Shown here piece by piece: positions 6,831 through 15,095 of a stretch of DNA of 45,691 nucleotides. Made by a program: the position numbers and the translations under genes. This DNA comes from Planctomycetota bacterium. GTDB lineage: Bacteria > Planctomycetota > Phycisphaerae > Phycisphaerales > SM1A02. The number at the start of each line of letters is the position of its first letter. The stretch's first letter is position 1. The stretch spans positions 1 through 45,691 of the forward strand of contig VGXR01000014.1 of assembly GCA_016873255.1 (NCBI GenBank), written 5' to 3'. Under the pieces are notes generated by a model. That model ran no database searches. It was given only the letters and a program-made list of their open reading frames with translations, and was not told where the DNA came from.

Positions 6831-8375
6831 ATGAAGTTGGACGCGCTGCTCGAGCGGCTGGTTCCCGTCACCGCGGAGGTCCGCAAGGCCTCCTGCGACG
6901 TCACCTCGATCTGCGATGACTCCCGGGCGGCGGCACCGGGGTGCCTGTTCGTGGCGCGCGCAGGAACGCGCAGCGACGGGAGGGCCTTCGTGGCCGACGC
7001 CGTGGCGAAGGGCGCGGTGGCGGTGCTGCACGCGGGCGACGACCCGTGCGCCGGCGCATCCGGTGCCGAGCGCGTGCTTCGCGTGCGTGTGCCGGACGGG
7101 ACCGACCTCGCGCGCCTCGCCGGGGCGATCGCGGACCGCCTCGAGGGCTCGCCGACCGAGTGGCTTCGCCTCGTTGGCATCACGGGGACCAACGGCAAGA
7201 CAACGATGGCGTTCCTGGTGCAGCAGTTCGTGCAGGCCGCCGGCGAGCGCTGCGGCGTGATCGGCACCGTGGTGATCGACGATGGCGCGGTAGCCGAGCC
7301 TGCGAGCCTCACCACTCCCGGCGGCATCGAGGCCGCGCGCGCGCTCGGTCGGATGGTGCGCAACGGATGCACCGCATGCGCCATGGAGGTCTCGAGCCAT
7401 GCGCTCGACCAGGGCCGGGCCGACGCGCTGCATTTCCGAACGGCGGTCTTCAGCAACCTGACGGGCGACCACCTCGACTACCACGGCACGATGGAGCACT
7501 ACGCCGCCGCCAAGGCGCGCCTGTTCCGGATGCTGCCCAAGGACGGCGTGGCGGTGGTGAACGCCGACGACCCGTGGCACGTGGCGATGCTGCAGGGGTG
7601 CGGCGCGCGCGTCCTCCGCTGCCGCGTGGGCGTGGCGGCCGCGCCGGCCGGGGAGGCGGAGTGCACGGCAACGATCCACGAGTCCCGCCTGGGCTGGCAG
7701 GACACCGCCTTCGCCGGGCCATGGGGCGGGGTGCGGGTGCGGCTTCCCATCGTGGGGAGGCACAACGCGATGAACGCGCTGCAGGCGGCGGCCGCGGCGT
7801 GGTCGATCGGGGTGCCGGCGGAGTCGATCGCCAAGGCGCTTGCCGGCTGCACGGCCCCTCCCGGAAGGCTGGAGCCCGTGACGGGGCCTGCCGATCCGTT
7901 CGCCGTGCTGGTGGACTACGCGCACACGGACGATGCGCTGGAGAACGTGCTCACGGCCCTCCGCCCGCTCGTGGGCGCGGGCGGTCGGCTGGTCACGGTC
8001 TTCGGCTGCGGCGGCGACCGGGACCGCACGAAGCGCCCGCGCATGATGGCCGTGGCATGCAGGCACTCTGACCGCGTGGTGGTGACGAGCGACAACCCGC
8101 GCACCGAGGATCCCGAGGCGATCATCGACGAGGTCCTTGCGGGCCGTCCCGGGGCCGGTGGCCCCGCGGTCGTCCGCCAGGCGGACCGGGCGCGTGCGAT
8201 CGAGCTTGCGGTGTCGGAGGCCCGGCCCGGCGACATCGTGCTCGTCGCCGGCAAGGGCCACGAGGACTACCAGATCGTCGGAACCGAGAAGCGCGCGTTC
8301 GACGACCGGAAGGTGGCACTCGCCGTCCTCGGGCGGTCCGGGGCCGCATCCGGGGTCGCGCTGGCCTCGCGCTGA
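6831..8375 (+). CDS. murE: UDP-MurNAc-tripeptide synthetase (meso-DAP-adding)
   Basis: Mur ligase adding the third residue to UDP-MurNAc-L-Ala-D-Glu. The ATP-binding loop is GITGTNGKTTMAFLVQQF (near residue 117). The C-terminal DNPRTEDPEAII is the signature that, in the family, goes with meso-diaminopimelate rather than lysine, so the peptidoglycan should be DAP-type. The usual order of Mur domains is intact: N-terminal UDP-binding domain, central ATPase with EVSSHALDQGR and VDYAHTDDALENVL, and C-terminal ligand domain ending GKGHEDYQI. I chose ATG 6831 because AAAGGA lies seven bases upstream; an ATG at 6798 is less likely. The transcript ends at a bidirectional terminator, so murE is separated from murF and mraY. 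Confidence 0.95.
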   Translation: MKLDALLERLVPVTAEVRKASCDVTSICDDSRAAAPGCLFVARAGTRSDGRAFVADAVAKGAVAVLHAGDDPCAGASGAERVLRVRVPDGTDLARLAGAIADRLEGSPTEWLRLVGITGTNGKTTMAFLVQQFVQAAGERCGVIGTVVIDDGAVAEPASLTTPGGIEAARALGRMVRNGCTACAMEVSSHALDQGRADALHFRTAVFSNLTGDHLDYHGTMEHYAAAKARLFRMLPKDGVAVVNADDPWHVAMLQGCGARVLRCRVGVAAAPAGEAECTATIHESRLGWQDTAFAGPWGGVRVRLPIVGRHNAMNALQAAAAAWSIGVPAESIAKALAGCTAPPGRLEPVTGPADPFAVLVDYAHTDDALENVLTALRPLVGAGGRLVTVFGCGGDRDRTKRPRMMAVACRHSDRVVVTSDNPRTEDPEAIIDEVLAGRPGAGGPAVVRQADRARAIELAVSEARPGDIVLVAGKGHEDYQIVGTEKRAFDDRKVALAVLGRSGAASGVALASR

Positions 8376-8414
8376 GGGCGCTCGGGCTTGCGGCCATCGG
8401 AGGAGACAGAGCGC

Positions 8415-8445
8415 AAACGGCCCCCGGCGATGCCGGGGGCCGTTT
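8415..8445. terminator. bidirectional intrinsic terminator between convergent murE and a small membrane-protein gene
   Basis: AAACGGCCCCCGGC (8415-8428), loop GAT, GCCGGGGGCCGTTT (8432-8445): a perfect 14-bp stem with A-residues at one foot and T-residues at the other, usable by transcripts from both sides. Confidence 0.9.
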
Positions 8446-8468
8446 GGTCAATGCGGTTGGCGGTGGCC

Positions 8469-8711
8469 TCAGCTGGTGGTCGAGGTCCGCTTGGTGAAGA
8501 TGCTGATGATGATCAGCAGGGCGATCAGTCCGACGAAGCCGTTGCTGCCGAGCTGCGTGACGAAGGCCATCAGGTTGCCGGTGATCTTGCCGAAGTACGA
8601 GGTGCTGTCGGTGCCGAAGATGATCTGCACCAGCACGCCGAGGGCGATGAACAGCAGCATGATGTCAACCAGTTCGCGAGCCCAGCCCTTGACCAGTTCG
8701 AAACCCTTCAT
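8469..8711 (-). CDS. small two-helix membrane protein, unknown function
   Basis: Eighty residues with two clear hydrophobic segments: IMLLFIALGVLVQIIFG (about residues 17-33) and FVGLIALLIIISIF (about 58-71), joined by a polar loop, and a short basic tail KRTSTTS. The start is well supported: AGGAGA lies about five bases upstream of the ATG. The amphipathic N-terminus (MKGFELVKGWARELVD) and the size recall holin-like or pilin-like subunits, but there is no specific signature and I do not assign a function. It is transcribed alone, towards murE, and shares the terminator at 8415-8445. Its insertion between murE and murF breaks the usual mur order. Confidence 0.8.
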   Translation of the reverse strand: MKGFELVKGWARELVDIMLLFIALGVLVQIIFGTDSTSYFGKITGNLMAFVTQLGSNGFVGLIALLIIISIFTKRTSTTS

Positions 8712-9436
8712 GCGATTCTCCTCTTTCGGGGGGTAGCAAGGAGGGCGAACCAGTTCCGCCCCATAGGAGACCCAATCGGCAGGGTGGGTCCCGAAACTTG
8801 AACGAACCGTTCGGGAGGTGTCCGGGGATGCCGGGGCGCCGCGGGTCGGGCAGCAGCCCTGGTGGGCCGCGGGACGGTCAGAACCCGGCGAAACGCGCGA
8901 TCAGGATGCCAATGCAGAAGGCGCAGGCGGCTGCAAGCGTGCGCTGCGCAAGGCGGTGGAACTGGGCCATGGGAGATCTCTCAAACCGAGGCGCCGGTGC
9001 CGGGCCCGGAACGGATGGGCCGTTGCGGCTGCGCGCCTCTGCCACTGTGCGGTCGGACGCGCGGAAGGCAAGCGATCCGCGCGGATTCACGTCCTTCCGG
9101 ACGCTCCACCGAACCTGCCCGGCACTCAACTCGTAGCAGCGGAGTCTCGCCCGTCGGACGATCCAGGCTGCCCGGAGACGGGAAACCCGGCCGGGTCGGA
9201 CGCCCGGCCTCGAGCGCTCCCCGGTTCGCCGGGTGGCCACTCGGGGTGCAGTGCGGGCAGGGACGACATTGAGTGGGCCGCCCGGTTCGATCAGGGACCC
9301 GAACCGGGCGCTGCCTCGTCCCGATTTCATCCCGCAATCCTGCGGGGCCGTTCGGGGGACCTGCCGATACCGATGCATGCCCCGGCTGGATCCGGGGCGG
9401 TGGCGCGGCCCCCGCCGTGCGCAGCGAGGACCGAGC
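8712..9436. other. 725-base stretch with many short perfect hairpins; no clear gene
   Basis: Apart from a possible 30-codon frame (8878-8970, minus) I see no credible coding sequence. The segment holds an 11-base palindrome CGAACCGTTCG (8803-8813), ATCCGCGCGGAT (9075-9086), CGTCC-TTCC-GGACG (9090-9103), GGCCGGG-7-CCCGGCC (9190-9210), CCCGG-TTCG-CCGGG (9221-9234) and a 10-bp stem GCCCGGTTCG/CGAACCGGGC (9280-9309). It may be a long structured 5' leader of murF, an independent small RNA, or simply GC-rich spacer. I compared it by eye with SRP RNA, RNase P RNA and cobalamin riboswitch cores and found no adequate match. Confidence 0.55.
8878..8970 (-). CDS. possible 30-residue membrane peptide
   Basis: The frame encodes MAQFHRLAQRT followed by one hydrophobic helix LAAACAFCIGILIARFAGF. 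GAGAG lies eight bases before the ATG, a weak Shine-Dalgarno match. A basic start followed by a single membrane helix is typical of bacterial small membrane proteins, and it is on the same strand as the 80-residue membrane protein downstream. The frame is short enough to be accidental, so this is a candidate only. Confidence 0.3.
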   Translation of the reverse strand: MAQFHRLAQRTLAAACAFCIGILIARFAGF

Positions 9437-10885
<1,449 letters not shown>

Positions 10886-10887
10886 GC

Positions 10888-12102
10888 ATGCTCTACTCGC
10901 TCGTCGAGCACCTGCAGAACTGGCTGGACGCGGTCGGCCTGTACCCGGTGGTGCAGGTGATGTTCCAGCTCGAGTTCCGTGCGTTCTTCGCGGTGCTGCT
11001 TGCGTTCGCCGCCGTGCTCGTCCTGATGCCGCGGCTCATCGCGCGGCTGCGCGCGGTGAAGGTGACCGACGACCCGGAGTTCTACGGGAAGGACCTCAAC
11101 GAGATCATGGCGTCCAAGCGGGGCACGCCGACGATGGGCGGCATCCTGCTGTGCGGGTCGGTTCTGCTGACCACCGTGCTGCTCGCCGACGTCCTTCACA
11201 GCCGCTACGTGCAGGTGTGCATGGTGGTGCTCGTGTGGCTGGCCGCCGTGGGTGCGTGGGACGACTGGATGAAGCTGACGCAGGCCGCGCGCACCAAGCG
11301 CAATGGCGGCAAGCGCACGCGCGACGGGCTGCTGCCGTGGGAGAAGCTGGTGTTCCAGTTCGGGATCGGGGCGATCGCGGCATGGTTCATCTTCGGCGCG
11401 GCCGAGCTCCCCGATGCGCGCGTCCTCAACCTGCCGTTCCAGCGGACCTACGTGCCGGCGCCCGTCGAGGGCGTGCTGGTGCGGCCGGAGCTCGCGCCGG
11501 GCGTGTGGCAGCTGGGGGTGGCGGGGTTCGTGCTGCTCGGCATGTTCATGATCGCGTTCACGTCCAACGCGGTGAACCTGACCGACGGACTCGACGGCCT
11601 CGCGGGCGGGACGCTCCTCATCGCGAGCTTCGCGATGATGGTGCTCACGTGGATCGCCTCGAGCGAGCGTGCCGCGCAGTTCCTGCTGGTGCCGCACGTG
11701 CCCGGGAGCGGCGAGCTGATGGTGGTGGCCGGGGCGATGGCGGGGGCGTGCCTCGGGTTCCTCTGGTTCAACGTGGCGCCCGCGCAGATCTTCATGGGCG
11801 ACACCGGGAGCCTGGCGATGGGCGGGCTGCTCGCGACCGTGGCCGTGTGCATCCGCCAGGAGGCGCTGCTCGTGGTGATCGGCGGGGTCTTCTACCTCGA
11901 GGCGCTCAGCGTGATGCTGCAGGTCGGGTGGTTCAAGTGGACGAGGCTCCGCTTCGGCGAGGGGCGCCGCATCCTGCTGTGCGCGCCGGCGCACCACCAC
12001 TTCCAGCACAAGGGCTGGAAGGAGACGCAGGTGGTGGGGCGCTTCTACCTCGTGGCGATCACCCTGGCGATCGTGGCGCTCGTGAGCCTCAAGCTGCGGT
12101 AG
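10888..12102 (+). CDS. mraY: phospho-MurNAc-pentapeptide transferase
   Basis: Integral membrane enzyme that transfers phospho-MurNAc-pentapeptide to undecaprenyl phosphate, making lipid I. Family motifs are complete: KRGTPTMGGILL near residue 78, AWDDWMKL (first aspartate pair), NAVNLTDGLDGLAGG near 229, FMGDTGSLAMGG near 303 and the cytoplasmic loop PAHHHFQHKGWKE near 369. About ten hydrophobic segments are visible. The 404-residue length is a little above the usual 360, from an insertion around residues 175-205 (RVLNLPFQRTYVPAPVEG region). The start lies two bases after the murF stop. It meets the rluD-like gene head to head with only 19 bases between the stops, so murD, murG and murC must lie elsewhere. 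Confidence 0.95.
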   Translation: MLYSLVEHLQNWLDAVGLYPVVQVMFQLEFRAFFAVLLAFAAVLVLMPRLIARLRAVKVTDDPEFYGKDLNEIMASKRGTPTMGGILLCGSVLLTTVLLADVLHSRYVQVCMVVLVWLAAVGAWDDWMKLTQAARTKRNGGKRTRDGLLPWEKLVFQFGIGAIAAWFIFGAAELPDARVLNLPFQRTYVPAPVEGVLVRPELAPGVWQLGVAGFVLLGMFMIAFTSNAVNLTDGLDGLAGGTLLIASFAMMVLTWIASSERAAQFLLVPHVPGSGELMVVAGAMAGACLGFLWFNVAPAQIFMGDTGSLAMGGLLATVAVCIRQEALLVVIGGVFYLEALSVMLQVGWFKWTRLRFGEGRRILLCAPAHHHFQHKGWKETQVVGRFYLVAITLAIVALVSLKLR

Positions 12103-12121
12103 GGGCGTTTCTCCGGAGAGG

Positions 12122-13282
12122 TCAACTGGTGCCAGACGAACCAGGGGCGGACTTCCCGAGGTCGAGGATGGCGCCGGGGGCGGCGAGGACGCGCTTCAGG
12201 CGCGTGGCGCGCAGCAGCTCGACGGCGCGCGCGAGGTCGGGCCACATCGGGGCCTCGAACGCCATGCGCGTGCCGGAGACGGGGTGCTCGAAGCCGAGTC
12301 GCGCGGCATGGAGCGCCTGGCGCGCGATGAGCGGCGCCGCGGCGTCCGGCTGCGACGGGTCGAAGTCGCCGACGGTGACGTGCCTGCCACCGTACAGGTC
12401 GTCGCCGACGAGCGGGTAGCCAACGTGGCTCATGTGCACGCGGATCTGGTGCGTGCGGCCGGTGCGCAGCTCGACCTCGACGAGCGAGCAGCCCTCGTAG
12501 ACCTCGCGCACCCGGTAGACGGTCTGGCTGGCCTTGCCGAGCTCGTCGTGCCGGACGGCGTACTTCTCCTTGATGGTCGGGTGCTTGCCGAGCGGGAGGT
12601 CGATGACGTCGGCCTCCGGCTCGACCTCGCCGTGCACCAGGCACAGGTAGCGCTTCTCCGTCCTGCGCACCTCGAACTGCCTGGCGAGGCGCCAGTGCGC
12701 CACGTCGCTCTTTGCGCAGACCATCACGCCGGAGGTGTGCTTGTCGAGGCGGTGCACCACGCCGGGCCGCGCGATGTCCTCGCCGACCGTGCTCAGCGTG
12801 CCGCCCGTGTTGTGCAGGAAGTGCCAGGCGAGGGCGTTGATGAGCGTGCCCGACTTGTGGCTGCGCGCCGGGTGCACGATGAGGTCGGGCTGCTTGTTGA
12901 CCACCACCAGGTGGTCGTCCTCGTGCAGGATCTGCAGCGGGATGCGCTCGGCGGCGATCGCGTTGGAGGGCGGCGGGGGCAGGGTGGCCACCACGCGGTC
13001 GCCGCGGCGGAGCTTGGTGCTTGCCTTGGGCGCCCGGCCGTTGACGAGCACGGCCTCCTCGTCGATCAGCCGCTGCAGCTGCGTTCGGCTGAGGAACGGC
13101 ACGCGGCGCGCGAGGAAGCGGTCGAGCCGTACGTCGAGGTTGCGCTGCACCTCGAAGACGGCGGTGACCGGCGTCTCGTCGTCGGAGGACTGCCTCTCGT
13201 AGAGCTCGAAGAGCTCCGCGGGGTCGGTGCTGATGGCCTCGTCGGCGGTGTCCGCCTCCGGGCCGCGGTCCGGCTCGGTCAC
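12122..13282 (-). CDS. RluD-type 23S rRNA/tRNA pseudouridine synthase
   Basis: An N-terminal S4 RNA-binding domain (RLDRFLARRVPFLSRTQLQ to RRGDRV, about residues 50-105) is followed by the RluA/RluD catalytic domain with PGVVHRLDKHTSGVMV (the aspartate of HRLD is the catalytic residue) and the C-terminal signature GRTHQIRVHMSHVGYPLVGD. The architecture matches RluC/RluD; which uridines are modified cannot be told from sequence alone. The GTG at 13282 overlaps the stop of the upstream gene (GTGA), implying coupling. The first 45 residues are acidic and not part of the known domains. Total 386 residues. Confidence 0.9.
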   Translation of the reverse strand: MTEPDRGPEADTADEAISTDPAELFELYERQSSDDETPVTAVFEVQRNLDVRLDRFLARRVPFLSRTQLQRLIDEEAVLVNGRAPKASTKLRRGDRVVATLPPPPSNAIAAERIPLQILHEDDHLVVVNKQPDLIVHPARSHKSGTLINALAWHFLHNTGGTLSTVGEDIARPGVVHRLDKHTSGVMVCAKSDVAHWRLARQFEVRRTEKRYLCLVHGEVEPEADVIDLPLGKHPTIKEKYAVRHDELGKASQTVYRVREVYEGCSLVEVELRTGRTHQIRVHMSHVGYPLVGDDLYGGRHVTVGDFDPSQPDAAAPLIARQALHAARLGFEHPVSGTRMAFEAPMWPDLARAVELLRATRLKRVLAAPGAILDLGKSAPGSSGTS

Positions 13283-14115
13283 GGCGTGCCGGCGGGGGCG
13301 GGCGAGCCGCCCTGCAGCTGCTTCACCACGTCCTCGGCCGACGCGGGGCTGCTGCCGGCGGGGGCCGGGGCGGGCGCGGGCGCGGACAGGAGGCTCGGAA
13401 TGCCGCTTCCCGTGAGGTCGGGGATCGCCAGCGGCGCGCTCGGCGCCACCACGGGCTTCGAGGGCAGCTTCACCGGGGTGGCGAGCGCGGAGAGGGACGC
13501 GAGGCGCTTCGCGGCCACTTCGCCGGCGGCGGCGAAGTCGGTGCCCTTGGAGCGGTCCTCGATGGTCCTCAGGTGCGCCTCCGCGGACTTCAGGTCGCCG
13601 AGGTCCTCGGCCACCGCGGCGCGGCCGAACAGCGCGCTGAACAGGAACCCGTACTCGCCGGTGGAGCCCGCCTTGGTGACGCGGTCGGCGACCTTGGCGT
13701 AGAGCCGGTCGGCCTCCTTGAGCCACTCGGCGCGGAGCTCCGGGGTCATGGCGGCGTCGACGGCGCTGGCCTCGCGGTCGAAGCGCTTGCCCGTGATGAC
13801 CGCGAGCAGGTAGGTGTCGGCGGCCTCGAGCTCGGCGAACAGCGCCACCGAGTCCTTGCCCGCGTGCCGCGCGGCGATCTCCTCGAGCGCCGCGGGGAGC
13901 GTGGCGCCGTCGAGCTCGGCCCATGCGTCGTCGCGCTCGCGCTCCTTGCGCTGCTGCCACCAGTGCCAGGCCATGCCCAGGGCGACGATGACGAGCACCA
14001 CCAGCAGCAGGTTCTGGCCCCACGTCTTGAGCCAGAGCACGAAGTCGTCGTTGACGCGGCTCTCGGAGAGGTCCGCCTGCTGCACGTTCTTGAGACGACG
14101 GTCGATCTGGCTCAT
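13279..14115 (-). CDS. single-pass membrane protein with helical-repeat domain (YfgM/TPR-like)
   Basis: A short cytoplasmic N-terminus is followed by one membrane segment NLLLVVLVIVALGMAWHWW (about residues 35-53) and then a helical region up to about residue 200 that resembles the YfgM-type TPR fold seen in proteins around the Sec translocon and outer-membrane assembly. The C-terminal 75 residues are Ala/Pro-rich, ending APAPAPAPAGSSPASAEDVV and a short tail. The soluble part should face the periplasm. No ribosome-binding site precedes the ATG; instead TACACT lies 11 bases upstream. It is cotranscribed with the pseudouridine synthase. The assignment to YfgM is a fold-level guess. Confidence 0.7.
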   Translation of the reverse strand: MSQIDRRLKNVQQADLSESRVNDDFVLWLKTWGQNLLLVVLVIVALGMAWHWWQQRKERERDDAWAELDGATLPAALEEIAARHAGKDSVALFAELEAADTYLLAVITGKRFDREASAVDAAMTPELRAEWLKEADRLYAKVADRVTKAGSTGEYGFLFSALFGRAAVAEDLGDLKSAEAHLRTIEDRSKGTDFAAAGEVAAKRLASLSALATPVKLPSKPVVAPSAPLAIPDLTGSGIPSLLSAPAPAPAPAGSSPASAEDVVKQLQGGSPAPAGTP

Positions 14116-14126
14116 GGGAACCGGGG

Positions 14127-14132
14127 AGTGTA
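14127..14132 (-). promoter_or_regulatory. TACACT -10-like hexamer 11 bases before a start codon
   Basis: On the minus strand TACACT is followed by CCCCGGTTCCC and the ATG of the membrane protein at 14115. It fits the TANNNT pattern found before several first genes in this window. No Shine-Dalgarno and no recognisable -35 are present. Confidence 0.4.
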
Positions 14133-14192
14133 GCCCAATTCGCCTATCCTCCCCGGCACGGCCGCGCGGTTATCCGGCAGGCCGAGCACGCG

Positions 14193-15095
14193 ATGGCAGG
14201 ACTCATCGTCACCGACCTCGACGGCACGCTGCTCGGCAAGGACGGCCGCGTCAGCGAGCGAAACCGAGCCGCGCTGCGGGCCGCGCACGACGCGGGCTGG
14301 CACGTGGCGATCGCCACCGGCCGTACCTGGGCGGAGAGCCACCGCGCGATCGACTGCATCGCGGAGGACGCGTTCTTCATCGGCGCGTCGGGCGCGTCGC
14401 TCCACGAGGCGGGCTCGGGCAAGGTGCTCGCCACGGCCACCGTGGACGCGCGCGCGGCGCTCGACATCGCCGATGCCATCATCCGGCACGGCCATCGCGC
14501 GCATGTCCTGCTCGATGCGTCGATGACCGGGCACGACTACGTGTTCCTGGGCACCGCCGAGCTCGACGCGGCGACCAAGTGGTGGCTCTCCGAGCATCCG
14601 GTGATCGCGCGCGACTGGCATGCCGCGCCCGACGATGCGCACGTGCACCTGGCCGACGCGGTGCTTCGCGTCGGGACCATCGGGCCCGCGGCGGAGATGG
14701 ACTCGATCGTCGGCCACGTGGAGGACCGGTGGGGCGGTTCGCTCGCGGTGCGCAGCTGGAGCGCGCTGACCGCGGAGGAGGCGATCGGCTCGCGCACGCA
14801 CATGCTCGAGGTCTTCAGCCGCACGGCCGACAAGTGGTCGATGGCGTGCGAGGCCGCGGCACGGCTCGGCATCGACCCGCAGCGGATCATCGCCCTCGGC
14901 GACGGGCTCAACGACCTCGACATGATCCGCAGCGCCCCGCTCGGCGTGGCAATGGGCAACGCCGACGAGCGGATCCGCCGCGTCGCACGCGCGCACACGC
15001 GTTCCCACGACCGCGACGGCGTGGCGGTGGCCGTGGAGGCGCTCCTCGGCGGCGAGCTGGTTCCGGGATGGCGGGCTCCGGAGGACGGCGCGTGA
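14193..15095 (+). CDS. HAD-superfamily hydrolase, Cof type
   Basis: Motif I is VTDLDGTLLGKDG (the first aspartate is the nucleophile), motif II/III lie around ATGRTW and the lysine in ADKWSM, and motif IV is ALGDGLNDLDMI, which together define a HAD phosphatase. The large insertion between motifs I and III (type C2 cap) and the length of 300 residues fit the Cof/sugar-phosphatase branch. The substrate is probably a phosphorylated sugar or small metabolite but cannot be specified. The start ATG follows GAGCACGCG, with no strong Shine-Dalgarno. Its stop overlaps the GTG of the next gene, so it is coupled with the large oxidoreductase-like protein. Confidence 0.88.
   Translation: MAGLIVTDLDGTLLGKDGRVSERNRAALRAAHDAGWHVAIATGRTWAESHRAIDCIAEDAFFIGASGASLHEAGSGKVLATATVDARAALDIADAIIRHGHRAHVLLDASMTGHDYVFLGTAELDAATKWWLSEHPVIARDWHAAPDDAHVHLADAVLRVGTIGPAAEMDSIVGHVEDRWGGSLAVRSWSALTAEEAIGSRTHMLEVFSRTADKWSMACEAAARLGIDPQRIIALGDGLNDLDMIRSAPLGVAMGNADERIRRVARAHTRSHDRDGVAVAVEALLGGELVPGWRAPEDGA

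Noticed and set aside
9090-9120. Hairpin with a GGAA loop resembling the SRP RNA tip (minus strand GTCCGGAAGGAC)
   Set aside because: The asymmetric and symmetric internal loops of SRP domain IV (AGCA side) are missing and the flanks do not pair as in 4.5S RNA.
9280-9309. 10-bp stem considered as a terminator
   Set aside because: No gene ends before it on the plus strand and no T-run follows; it is kept only as part of the hairpin-rich stretch.
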